A DNA stretch of 64,000 nt from Nocardia miyunensis NBRC 108239. Lineage in GTDB: Bacteria > Actinomycetota > Actinomycetes > Mycobacteriales > Mycobacteriaceae. Shown piece by piece: positions 14,620 through 21,910 of this stretch (position 1 is its first letter; each line of letters begins with the position of its first letter). The notes beneath the pieces were generated by a model. That model was not told the DNA's origin and did not search any database. It was given only the letters and a program-made list of their open reading frames with translations. The stretch is taken from contig NZ_BDBQ01000047.1 in assembly GCF_001613065.1 (NCBI RefSeq), forward strand, positions 92,277 through 156,276. The letters run 5' to 3'. The position numbers were made by a program, and so were the translations under genes.

Positions 14620-16692
14620 TTACCCGGCGAACCGGGACCAGAACCGGACCTCACGGCATCGGTCGACGAAGTCCGTGGCCGAGACGCCGGATCCGGCCAG
14701 GTCGACGAAGCCTGCATCGAGCTTCTCATGCAGGCCCGCCGCGGCCAAAAGCGCCGCGGCCTCACGATGTGCGACGAACTTGCAGTGCGCGTATGCGTCG
14801 TTGACGAAATCGCGGGCGGGAGGCAGCGCCGCGAGTTGTGCGACGGTCTCGTCGGTGGCGAGTACGGCCACTGCGTCGTAGAGCACCGAGGGCGCGCCGT
14901 CGATCTTCTGGTCGGCCTCGATCTGCTCACCGTTGTCCGCGACGACACCGCCGACCTTCGGGGCGATGATCTCGATGGTCGCCTGCTCGGCGCTGATCGC
15001 CGCACGCAGCTCGGACAGCTGCTTCGCGTCCACGCCGTCGGTGACCAGCACCCCGATCTTGCGGCCCGCGAAGGACTTCGGGCCGTTGCGCAGGATGCTC
15101 AGCGCGGGCGATTCGGGCAGGTCGGTGCGAGGTGTCCGGGCCGCGGTCGCGGGCTCGGGGAGTTCGGCGAGTCCTAGACCGTCGCTGACCCCCGCGGCCA
15201 GATCCTCGTCGACATTGCGCAGTGCGGACACCACCCGCGCGCGAATCTCGACGCGATCGCACTTGCTGAGCTCGAAGACGAAGCTGTCGATGATGTGCTG
15301 CTGTTCGACGCGGGTCTGGCTCGCGAAGAACTGCCGGGCCTGACTGTAGTGATCGGCGAAGCTGTCCGAGCGCAGCCGGCGTTTGGGGCCCGACACCTCC
15401 TCGGGGACGGTCCGGAATCCTCGGTCGGGATCCTCGCGCGGCCCCTTGATATCCGACGGCCATGAATTGGGTTCGTAGTTGGCCCGGTTCGTCGGGTTCA
15501 CCGTCGCCATGTGGCCGTCCTGCTGGAATGTCGCGAACGGGCATTTGGGCGCGTTCACCGGCAGATGGGTGAAATTCGGGCTGCCCAGGCGTTTGAGCTG
15601 CGTATCGAGATAGGAGAAGTTCCTGCCCTGCAGCAGTGGGTCGTCGGTGAAGTCGATTCCGGGAATGATGTTCTGCGTGCAGAAGGCGACCTGCTCGGTC
15701 TCGGCGAAGAAATTGTCCACCACCCGGTCCAGCACGAGCTTGCCGACACGTCGTACCGGAACCTGTTCCTCCGGAACGATTTTCGTGGGGTCGAGGATGT
15801 CGAATTCGAATCGATCGGCGAAGTCCTCGTCGAACAGTTGCATGCCGAGTTCCCATTCGGGGAAATCGCCCGAGCCGATCGCGTCCCACAGGTCACGGCG
15901 ATGGAAGTCGGGGTCGGCCCCATTGATCTTCACCGCCTCGTTCCACACCACCGACTGCAATCCCTGCTTCGGCTTCCAGTGGAATTTGACGAAGGTCGAC
16001 CGTCCCTCCGCGTTCACCAGCCGGAAGGTGTGCACGCCGAAGCCCTCCATGAACCGGAACGAGCGGGGGATGGCACGGTCGGACATGATCCACAGCAGCA
16101 TGTGGGTCGATTCGGGGGTCAGTGAGACGAAATCCCAGAAATTGTCGTGTGCGGTCTGGGCCTGGGGGAATCCGCGGTCGGGTTCCTGTTTGGCCGCGTG
16201 GATCACGTCCGGGAATTTGATGGCGTCCTGGATGAAGAAGACCGGGATGTTGTTGCCGACCAGATCCCAATTGCCTTCCCCGGTATACATTTTCACGGCG
16301 AATCCGCGGACGTCGCGGGCCAGGTCCGACGATCCCTTGTTCCCGGCGACCGTCGAGAATCGAACGAACACCTCGGTCCGGCGGCCTGCCTCGCGGAACG
16401 GGTCCGCGATGGTCAACTCGTCCAGCGGCTCGTAGTTCTCGAAGTAGCCGTGCACCCCGAACCCGCGAGCGTGGACCACCCGTTCCGGGATTCGCTCGTG
16501 GTCGAAATGAAAGATCTTCTCGCGGAAATGGAAATCCTCCAGCAGCGCCGGGCCGCGCTGTCCGGCGCGGAGTGTGTTCTGGTCGTCGCCGACCACCACG
16601 CCCTGCTGTGTGGTGAGTCGGGTGTCCTGGCCGGATGCCTGCTGATGGGTTTCGCCACCGTTTCCGGGGTGGCCCGCAGTTTCGTCGGTCAT
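14620..16692 (-). CDS. katE: Large-subunit (clade 2, HPII-type) catalase
   Basis: A 690-residue haem catalase splitting H2O2 to water and O2. Seen: RVVHARGFGVHGYFE with the distal His, VGNNIPVFFIQDAIKFPD with the distal Asn, FMEGFGVHTFRLVN, and RNFSYLDTQLKRLG with the proximal haem Tyr. Residues beyond about 540 form the DJ-1/class I amidotransferase-like domain (KIGVLVTDGVDAKQLSELRA) that marks large-subunit catalases. Start 16692 follows GGAG; the frame extends upstream but has no site. It is divergent from ligJ, with a 198-bp intergenic region, and followed closely by a flavin reductase gene. Confidence 0.95.
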   Translation of the reverse strand: MTDETAGHPGNGGETHQQASGQDTRLTTQQGVVVGDDQNTLRAGQRGPALLEDFHFREKIFHFDHERIPERVVHARGFGVHGYFENYEPLDELTIADPFREAGRRTEVFVRFSTVAGNKGSSDLARDVRGFAVKMYTGEGNWDLVGNNIPVFFIQDAIKFPDVIHAAKQEPDRGFPQAQTAHDNFWDFVSLTPESTHMLLWIMSDRAIPRSFRFMEGFGVHTFRLVNAEGRSTFVKFHWKPKQGLQSVVWNEAVKINGADPDFHRRDLWDAIGSGDFPEWELGMQLFDEDFADRFEFDILDPTKIVPEEQVPVRRVGKLVLDRVVDNFFAETEQVAFCTQNIIPGIDFTDDPLLQGRNFSYLDTQLKRLGSPNFTHLPVNAPKCPFATFQQDGHMATVNPTNRANYEPNSWPSDIKGPREDPDRGFRTVPEEVSGPKRRLRSDSFADHYSQARQFFASQTRVEQQHIIDSFVFELSKCDRVEIRARVVSALRNVDEDLAAGVSDGLGLAELPEPATAARTPRTDLPESPALSILRNGPKSFAGRKIGVLVTDGVDAKQLSELRAAISAEQATIEIIAPKVGGVVADNGEQIEADQKIDGAPSVLYDAVAVLATDETVAQLAALPPARDFVNDAYAHCKFVAHREAAALLAAAGLHEKLDAGFVDLAGSGVSATDFVDRCREVRFWSRFAG

Positions 16693-16815
16693 GCCGTGGT
16701 CTCCTGTCGAGTGTGCGTCGAACCGGATACCTGCGCCCTTACCCGCGCACCGCACGGGTAAACGGTTGCCCGCCGGATGTGCGTGGCCACCGGATCGTGA
16801 CCGCTCGCCAGCGCA

Positions 16816-16855
16816 TGTCAACGATATTGTCAACAATCGTGTCAACTGTTATGTT
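16816..16855 (+). promoter_or_regulatory. ligJ promoter with three TGTCAAC repeats
   Basis: TGTCAAC occurs at 16816, 16828 and 16840, a strict 12-bp period. A sigma-A-like promoter fits over it: TTGTCA at 16827-16832, a 17-bp spacer, TATGTT at 16850-16855, with ligJ starting 36 bases later. The repeats overlap the -35 and spacer, as an operator would. No regulator gene is adjacent. Confidence 0.5.
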
Positions 16856-16890
16856 AGCGGAGTAACAGTCCCAGCAACTCTGGAGCTTCG

Positions 16891-17916
16891 ATGATCATCG
16901 ACTGCCACGGCCACTACACGACAGCCCCTGGGGCGCTGGAGTTCTGGCGTAACCGGCAGATCGCCGCACTGGACGACCCGAGCGCGACGCCGAGCCCGGC
17001 CGACCTGGTCATCGGCGATGACGAACTGCGCGCGAGCATCGAGGACAACCAGCTGCGACTGATGGACGAGCGCGGCATCGACCTGACCGTGTTCTCCCCG
17101 CGGGCCTCGTTCATGGCCCATCACATCGGTGACTTCCAGACCTCGGCAACCTGGGCGGCGATCTGTAACGAGCTCTGCTATCGGGTCGGTGAGATGTTCC
17201 CCGATCGCTTTGCGGTGGCCGCCATGTTGCCGCAGTCGCCCGGCGTCGACCCCGCCACCTGCGTTCCCGAATTGGTTCGGTGTGTGGAGGAGTACGGCGC
17301 GGTCGCGCTCAATCTCAATCCGGATCCGTCCGGCGGGCACTGGACGTCGCCGCCGCTCACCGATCGGTCGTGGTACCCGATCTACGAGAAGATGGTCGAA
17401 TACGACATCCCGGCCATGGTGCACGTGTCGACCAGCTGCAACCCCGCCTTCCACACCACCGGCGCGCATTACCTCAATGCCGACACCACCGCGTTCATGC
17501 AGCTACTGCAGGGCGACCTGTTCGCCGATTTCCCGACACTGAAGTTCGTGCTGCCGCACGGCGGCGGTGCGGTGCCGTATCACTGGGGCCGCTTCCGCGG
17601 GCTCGCGATGGCCCTGAAAAAGCCGGAGCTGGAAGAACATCTGCTGCACAACGTCTTCTTCGACACCTGCGTCTACCATCAGCCGGGCATCGATCTGCTG
17701 CTGAACGTCATTCCGGTCCGCAACGTGCTGTTCGCGTCGGAGATGATCGGCGCCGTCCGTGATATCGACCCGCGCACCGGCCACTACTTCGACGACACCC
17801 GTCGCTATGTGGAGGCCGCGGGTCTGTCCGGCGACGACCTGTCCGCGGTGTTGGAGCACAACGCTCGCGCCGTCTACTCGCGGCTGGGCGCACGCCTGGC
17901 CGAGCGGAGCCGGTGA
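16891..17916 (+). CDS. ligJ: 4-oxalomesaconate hydratase (LigJ-type)
   Basis: A 341-residue amidohydrolase-superfamily protein whose start MIIDCHGHYTTAPGALEFWR is the typical LigJ N-terminus (HxH metal motif). Other motifs are NLNPDPSGGHWTSPPLTD, PHGGGAVPYHWGRFRG and FASEMIGAVRDIDP. LigJ hydrates 4-oxalomesaconate to 4-carboxy-4-hydroxy-2-oxoadipate in the protocatechuate 4,5-cleavage and gallate pathways. CTGGAG precedes the ATG. The stop overlaps the ligI start. The length matches Sphingobium and Comamonas LigJ. The ring-cleaving dioxygenase and LigC are absent from the window. Confidence 0.92.
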   Translation: MIIDCHGHYTTAPGALEFWRNRQIAALDDPSATPSPADLVIGDDELRASIEDNQLRLMDERGIDLTVFSPRASFMAHHIGDFQTSATWAAICNELCYRVGEMFPDRFAVAAMLPQSPGVDPATCVPELVRCVEEYGAVALNLNPDPSGGHWTSPPLTDRSWYPIYEKMVEYDIPAMVHVSTSCNPAFHTTGAHYLNADTTAFMQLLQGDLFADFPTLKFVLPHGGGAVPYHWGRFRGLAMALKKPELEEHLLHNVFFDTCVYHQPGIDLLLNVIPVRNVLFASEMIGAVRDIDPRTGHYFDDTRRYVEAAGLSGDDLSAVLEHNARAVYSRLGARLAERSR

Positions 17917-18836
17917 CCATGACGACGTTCACGAAATCCGAGGGCTGGCTGGACTGGTACCCGAATCCGTCGAAGCCGCGATTCACCCTGCCCGCCGGTG
18001 CGGTGGACGCGCACTGCCACGTCTTCGGACCGGGCGCCGAGTTCCCGTACGCGCCGGAACGCAAGTACACGCCGTGCGACGCGGGCAAGAACCAGCTGTT
18101 CGCGCTGCGTGACCACCTCGGGCTCGAACGCAACGTCATCGTCCAGGCCACCTGCCACGGCGCGGACAACCGGGCCATGGTCGACGCGGTGGGCGCCGCG
18201 CAGGGCCGCGCCCGCGGTATCGCCACCGTGCGCCCCGATGTCACCGATGCGGAACTGCGCGAGTTGGACCGGGCCGGAGTGCGCGGGGTGCGGTTCAACT
18301 TCCTCAAGCGACTCGTCGACGCCGCGCCGAAGGACGACCTCGCCGTCATAGCGGCGAAGATCGCCCCGCTGGGCTGGCACATAGTCATCTATTTCGAGGC
18401 CGCGGACCTGGCGGAGCTGGAGGACTTCTTCGCCACGCTGCCGACGCCGCTGGTGGTCGACCACATGGGCCGCCCCGATGTCACACAGCCGCTGGACGGG
18501 CCCGAATTCTCGCGCTTGCTACGCTTCACCGATCGCAACGACGTGTGGGTGAAGGTCAGCTGCCCGGAGCGGCTGTCGGTCACCGGCCCGGCCGCCCTCG
18601 ACGGCGAAACTCGCGCCTATACCGATGTCGTGCCCTTCGCCCGTCGCGTGGTCGAGGAATTCCCCGACCGGGTGCTGTGGGGCACGGACTGGCCGCACCC
18701 CAACCTCACCGATCACATGCCCGACGACGGGCTGCTGGTCGACCACATCCCGCACATCGCTCCCACCACCGAACTTCAGCACAAGCTGCTGGTCGCCAAT
18801 CCGATGCGACTGTACTGGCCCGACGAAGCCAGCTGA
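17913..18836 (+). CDS. ligI: 2-pyrone-4,6-dicarboxylate lactonase (LigI-type)
   Basis: A 307-residue amidohydrolase family member very close to LigI. It has SKPRFTLPAGAVDAHCHVFG (HxH), FALRDHLGLERNVIVQ, GVRFNFLKRLVDAAPKD, VDHMGRPDV, LWGTDWPHPNLTD (catalytic Asp) and TTELQHKLLVANPMRLYWPD. It hydrolyses 2-pyrone-4,6-dicarboxylate to 4-oxalomesaconate, the substrate of LigJ. GTG 17913 overlaps the ligJ stop; ATG 17919 is also possible. The next gene is an MFS carrier in the same direction. Together they form a PDC-degradation module. Confidence 0.94.
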   Translation: MTMTTFTKSEGWLDWYPNPSKPRFTLPAGAVDAHCHVFGPGAEFPYAPERKYTPCDAGKNQLFALRDHLGLERNVIVQATCHGADNRAMVDAVGAAQGRARGIATVRPDVTDAELRELDRAGVRGVRFNFLKRLVDAAPKDDLAVIAAKIAPLGWHIVIYFEAADLAELEDFFATLPTPLVVDHMGRPDVTQPLDGPEFSRLLRFTDRNDVWVKVSCPERLSVTGPAALDGETRAYTDVVPFARRVVEEFPDRVLWGTDWPHPNLTDHMPDDGLLVDHIPHIAPTTELQHKLLVANPMRLYWPDEAS

Positions 18837-18873
18837 CGTCTCGCTCGCCAAGTACTGCTCGATAGGACTGCCC

Positions 18874-20238
18874 ATGCAACGCTGCAATGCGTCCAACCGG
18901 CTCGACCGGCTGCCGATCTCGCGTTTCCACAAAATCACTCTGGTCGCCGTCGCGATCGCCTACTTCTTCGAATTCGCCGATATCAACAGTTTTTCGATCA
19001 CCGCGCCGCGGCTGATCAAGCTGTGGGGGGTGAGCGTCGATCAGATCGCGTGGGTGACCTCGCTGTCGTTCGTGGGCATGTTCATCGGATCGGTGATCGC
19101 CGGTTGGCTGGCCGACCGCTGGGGTCGCAAGCGCGCCCTGATCTGGACCACGATCGGATTCTCGGTTTTCTCGCTGGCCGCGGTGTTCTCCTGGGACATC
19201 ACATCGCTCGCGGTCTTCCGGATTCTGACCTCGGCGGCGTTGTCGGCCATGACGGTCGTCGCCGTGATCTACGTCAGCGAGATATTTCCGGCGGCCGTGC
19301 GCGGGAAATATCAGGCATACGCCATCGTCATCGGCATCTGCGGAACTCCGGTCACCAACCTGATCGCCAGCCTGGTGGTCGGCGTCGCGCCCTGGTCCTG
19401 GCGGCTGGTCTATCTGTGGGGCGCGCTCGGGCTGATGGTGCTGTTCTTCGTCCGGTATCTGGTCGAATCCCCACTGTGGCACGAGAATCGGGGTGAGTAC
19501 GAGGCCGCCGACGCGGTGCTGTGCGCCCTCGAGGCGAAGGCGACGGCCGAGCACGGGCCGCTGGCCGAGCCCGCGCCGCCCACGGCGGTCGAGCCGCCCG
19601 CGAAAGCCTCGCTTTCGATACTGCGGCAGAGGCGGTATCTACTGCCGACGCTGCTGCTGACGGTGCTGTGGGTGACCCAGTCGATCGGCTTCTTCGGATA
19701 CTCCAGCTGGGCGCCCTCACTGCTGGCGAAAGAGGGCTTCAGCGTGCAGAGCTCGACCCTCTACGTGGCGCTGTCGACAGTCGGCGCGCCGCTCGGCTCG
19801 TACCTCGCGGCCTTGGTCACCGACCGGTTCGAACGCAAATGGTGCCTGGTGGTGTTCGGTACGATCATCGCGGCATCCGGCCTGCTGTACGGGCTGACCT
19901 TCACGCCGATCATGATCGTGGCCTTCGGTTTCCTGGTGAACCTCTTCGAACGCGGCTACACCGCCCTCGGTTACGCCTACTCGCCGGAGCTGTTCGACAC
20001 TCGCGCGCGATCGATCGGAACCGGCGTGTCCTACGGGCTCGGGCGGCTGTCCAACGCGCTCGGACCGTTGATCATCGTCCACCTCTACCACTGGAGCGGA
20101 TACCGGTCGGTGTTCTACTTCATCGCCGCGACGTGGATGGTCGGCGCAATCGTGGTCGCTGTCTTCGGACCACGCACCCGTCGGCGTATACCGGCGCCCG
20201 ACGACCCGGCGGCGGCGGGTCTCGGAGTCGCTCGATGA
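18874..20238 (+). CDS. MFS transporter, candidate 2-pyrone-4,6-dicarboxylate / aromatic acid carrier
   Basis: A 454-residue protein with 12 predicted membrane segments. The metabolite:H+ symporter hallmark GWLADRWGRKRALIW lies after TM2, VRYLVESPLWHENRGEYEAA before the central loop, and DRFERKW after TM8. It matches the sugar/aromatic-acid porter branch rather than the drug exporters. Start 18874 has AGGA seven bases upstream; the open frame extends back into ligI. It lies 37 bp after ligI and before a strong terminator, so it is the last gene of the ligJI operon. Uptake of PDC or a precursor is inferred from context. Confidence 0.82.
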   Translation: MQRCNASNRLDRLPISRFHKITLVAVAIAYFFEFADINSFSITAPRLIKLWGVSVDQIAWVTSLSFVGMFIGSVIAGWLADRWGRKRALIWTTIGFSVFSLAAVFSWDITSLAVFRILTSAALSAMTVVAVIYVSEIFPAAVRGKYQAYAIVIGICGTPVTNLIASLVVGVAPWSWRLVYLWGALGLMVLFFVRYLVESPLWHENRGEYEAADAVLCALEAKATAEHGPLAEPAPPTAVEPPAKASLSILRQRRYLLPTLLLTVLWVTQSIGFFGYSSWAPSLLAKEGFSVQSSTLYVALSTVGAPLGSYLAALVTDRFERKWCLVVFGTIIAASGLLYGLTFTPIMIVAFGFLVNLFERGYTALGYAYSPELFDTRARSIGTGVSYGLGRLSNALGPLIIVHLYHWSGYRSVFYFIAATWMVGAIVVAVFGPRTRRRIPAPDDPAAAGLGVAR

Positions 20239-20290
20239 CGGTCGCGGCGGTGTTCACGGCCTGTTGCCCGGATCCGCACTGCGCATAGTG

Positions 20291-20322
20291 GCATGCCCCG
20301 AATCCACGCGTTCGGGGCATGC
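20291..20322. terminator. Stem-loop terminator of the ligJI-MFS operon
   Basis: Perfect 12-bp stem (GCATGCCCCGAA at 20291-20302, complement 20311-20322) with an 8-base loop, 52 bp after the MFS stop. Confidence 0.7.
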
Positions 20323-20325
20323 TCC

Positions 20326-20350
20326 GTTTCGGTCGCGCGCACCCGGGTAA
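20326..20350 (+). promoter_or_regulatory. SigF/SigB-like promoter of the CsbD gene
   Basis: GTTT (20326-20329), 15-base spacer, GGGTAA (20345-20350). This fits the GTTT-N15-17-GGGTA pattern known for mycobacterial SigF and related stress sigma factors. It lies 51 bases upstream of a csbD-like start; CsbD is a classic general-stress protein. Confidence 0.55.
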
Positions 20351-20358
20351 GCGGCGGT

Positions 20359-20381
20359 GGAGCGCTATACCGCAGCGCTCC
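20359..20381 (+). other. Stem-loop in the 5' leader of the CsbD gene
   Basis: Perfect 8-bp stem GGAGCGCT / AGCGCTCC with a 7-base loop, between the SigF-like promoter and the ribosome binding site. It may stabilise the leader or affect translation; no known RNA family is recognised. Confidence 0.4.
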
Positions 20382-20400
20382 AACCGGAAAGGAGTACGCG

Positions 20401-20574
20401 ATGAGTGCCACAGACAAAGCGAAGAACAAGGTCGACGAGCTGGCCGGCAAGGCGAAAGAAAAAGTGGGCGAGGCGACCGGCGATCGCGAGACTCGGGACG
20501 AGGGAAAAGGCGATCAGGTCAAATCGAATCTGAAGGACGCCGGTGAGAAAGTGAAGGATGCCTTCTCCGAGTGA
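20401..20574 (+). CDS. CsbD family stress protein
   Basis: A 57-residue, highly charged, Cys-free protein with the CsbD pattern NKVDELAGKAKEKVGEATGD, then an acidic/basic repeat-like tail (QVKSNLKDAGEKVKDAF). CsbD proteins are small cytoplasmic general-stress proteins of unknown biochemical role. AAAGGAG lies 7 bases upstream of the ATG. A SigF/SigB-like promoter and a leader hairpin precede it. Its stop overlaps the GTG of a 39-codon reading frame. Confidence 0.9.
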   Translation: MSATDKAKNKVDELAGKAKEKVGEATGDRETRDEGKGDQVKSNLKDAGEKVKDAFSE

Positions 20575-20690
20575 TCGGGCAGGACATCACCACCGCCGAC
20601 GACGCGGGTGATGAAGAGGCTGTCAGCCGGTTGCGCGATGAACTCGACAAGGCGTTGCGTCACGAGCGCGAAAGCGGCGGTGAACAGTAA
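20571..20690 (+). CDS. Possible 39-residue protein coupled to CsbD
   Basis: A GTG start overlaps the CsbD stop (GTGA). The frame gives a charged peptide starting VIGQDITTADDAGDEEAV and ending RLRDELDKALRHERESGGEQ, with a probable amphipathic helix. The acidic-then-basic composition resembles that of CsbD itself. Translational coupling and composition support it, but it is short, has no ribosome binding site of its own and no recognised homologue. Confidence 0.4.
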   Translation: MIGQDITTADDAGDEEAVSRLRDELDKALRHERESGGEQ

Positions 20691-20900
20691 CGCCGGTCGG
20701 AACTGCGAGCAGGGTCGGCGTGACCCTGCGAGCAGGTCGCTACGACCGGGTTGGGATGCGAATTTCGGGGTATGCGCTCGACGTCGAGAGTTCGGGCGAG
20801 TGCGTTGGCACCGGCCGGCGCACGGCGCGCCCTTCGCCACCAGCGGAGGGCTTGCGGAATAGCGAGTCGCGGGTTGGCTCGTCAATGTGAGGAGTATTTC

Positions 20901-21056
20901 ATGATCGTCATCGGAATCATTCTTCTGGTTCTCGGTTTCATTTTCAGCATCCCTATTCTGTGGACCCTCGGCATCATCGCCCTTGTCATCGGAGCGGCGC
21001 TGGCGTTGCTCGGAGCCCTGGGACGCCCGGTCGCCGGCCGCCGTCACTACTATTGA
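20901..21056 (+). CDS. DUF6131-type small membrane protein
   Basis: A 51-residue protein made of two hydrophobic helices (MIVIGIILLVLGFIFSIPIL; LGIIALVIGAALALLGALG) and the basic tail GRPVAGRRHYY. This pattern is common in actinobacterial DUF6131 proteins. GAGGAG lies 6 bases before ATG 20901. The frame opens further upstream but without a site. It lies in a run of stress-type genes (CsbD, Rv1733c-like). Function unknown. Confidence 0.8.
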   Translation: MIVIGIILLVLGFIFSIPILWTLGIIALVIGAALALLGALGRPVAGRRHYY

Positions 21057-21103
21057 CCGGCGCTTGCCATGATCATCGATAAATCGTGGCCGAGAAACAA
21101 CAG

Positions 21104-21130
21104 GCGGCCCCGGGTGCTTCCCGGGGCCGC
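21104..21130. terminator. Stem-loop terminator
   Basis: 11-bp perfect stem (GCGGCCCCGGG at 21104-21114, complement 21120-21130) with a TGCTT loop, between the DUF6131-type gene and the Rv1733c-like gene. Confidence 0.6.
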
Positions 21131-21200
21131 TCTGTGGAAGTGCGGTGGATCGAGTTTCGGCCGTATGGCCGACGACGCTGTGAGCCGATAAGGAGCTCCC

Positions 21201-21857
21201 ATGCCTCATGATCCGGACAGTGCGGGACCGCGGCGGGCCGGCAGGTATCCGGGATCGCGAAACGCACCGTCGCCGACCGGTGGCCGACCGTCGCCGCTGC
21301 GAAAGATCGGGCGAATGGCGCCGTGGAGCGCGAATCCGTTGTTGCGGCGGTCCGACCGCTGCGAAGGGTGGATCCGGGTCCTGGGCATCGTGCTCTTGGT
21401 CGCGGCCGTCCCGCTGGCCGTGTGGACGGGCCGCAACGCCGACATACAGGCCGGCTCGCGGGCCCGGGACGAGTTGCGGTCGGCAACGGTCGTCTCCGCT
21501 GTCGTTATCCAAAGGCCTTGGGCGCCACAGCAATCCGCCGCATCCACCGGTCCGGTCTGGCAGACGCGGGCAGAGTGGAGCCGGGACGGGCGCTCCGGGA
21601 TCGTCGACGTGGACGTCGCGCCGAACGCGGAACCCGGTGATCGGGTGCCGGTACTGCTGGCCCGGGACGGCACTCCGGTCGGGGACCGCTCGCCGTCGAA
21701 GGCGGGGTTCGGTTGTGGCATCGCGGCGGGCATGACTCTCTTCGACGCGATCGCGGCCGGGACCGCCGTGCTGCTGGTGGTCAGCAACCGGGTGTTCGGA
21801 CGTTACCGCCGGGCCGCATGGGATCGGGAATGGCGTGAGCTGAGCGACGCGGCCTGA
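21201..21857 (+). CDS. Rv1733c-like transmembrane protein
   Basis: A 218-residue protein. A basic N-terminus is followed by NPLLRRSDRCEGWIRVLGIV, where the first membrane helix begins. Then comes an extracytoplasmic domain (TRAEWSRDGRSGIVDVDVAP; GDRVPVLLARDGTPVGDRSP) and a second helix before the cytoplasmic tail RYRRAAWDREWRELSDAA. The layout matches the M. tuberculosis Rv1733c family, DosR-regulon membrane proteins of unknown function. AAGGAG precedes the ATG. No DosR box was identified. The gene is restricted to mycolic-acid-type actinobacteria and relatives, which helps place the organism. Confidence 0.8.
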   Translation: MPHDPDSAGPRRAGRYPGSRNAPSPTGGRPSPLRKIGRMAPWSANPLLRRSDRCEGWIRVLGIVLLVAAVPLAVWTGRNADIQAGSRARDELRSATVVSAVVIQRPWAPQQSAASTGPVWQTRAEWSRDGRSGIVDVDVAPNAEPGDRVPVLLARDGTPVGDRSPSKAGFGCGIAAGMTLFDAIAAGTAVLLVVSNRVFGRYRRAAWDREWRELSDAA

Positions 21858-21863
21858 GCCGCG

Positions 21864-21898
21864 CCGGAGCGTCGGCGACAGGCTCGCCGACGCTCCGG
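21864..21898. terminator. Bidirectional stem-loop terminator
   Basis: Perfect 15-bp stem (CCGGAGCGTCGGCGA at 21864-21878, complement 21884-21898) with a 5-base loop, between the convergent Rv1733c-like and drug-exporter genes. Confidence 0.8.
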
Positions 21899-21910
21899 TG
21901 GGCTGTTCGA

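Noticed and set aside
14927..15889. 320-codon frame inside the catalase gene
   Set aside because: Shadow of the catalase reading frame; Arg/Gly-rich, no ribosome binding site or motif.
20700..20745. Direct repeats of CTGCGAGCAGG and a small hairpin before the DUF6131-type gene
   Set aside because: Short and isolated; no link to a regulator or mobile element could be made.
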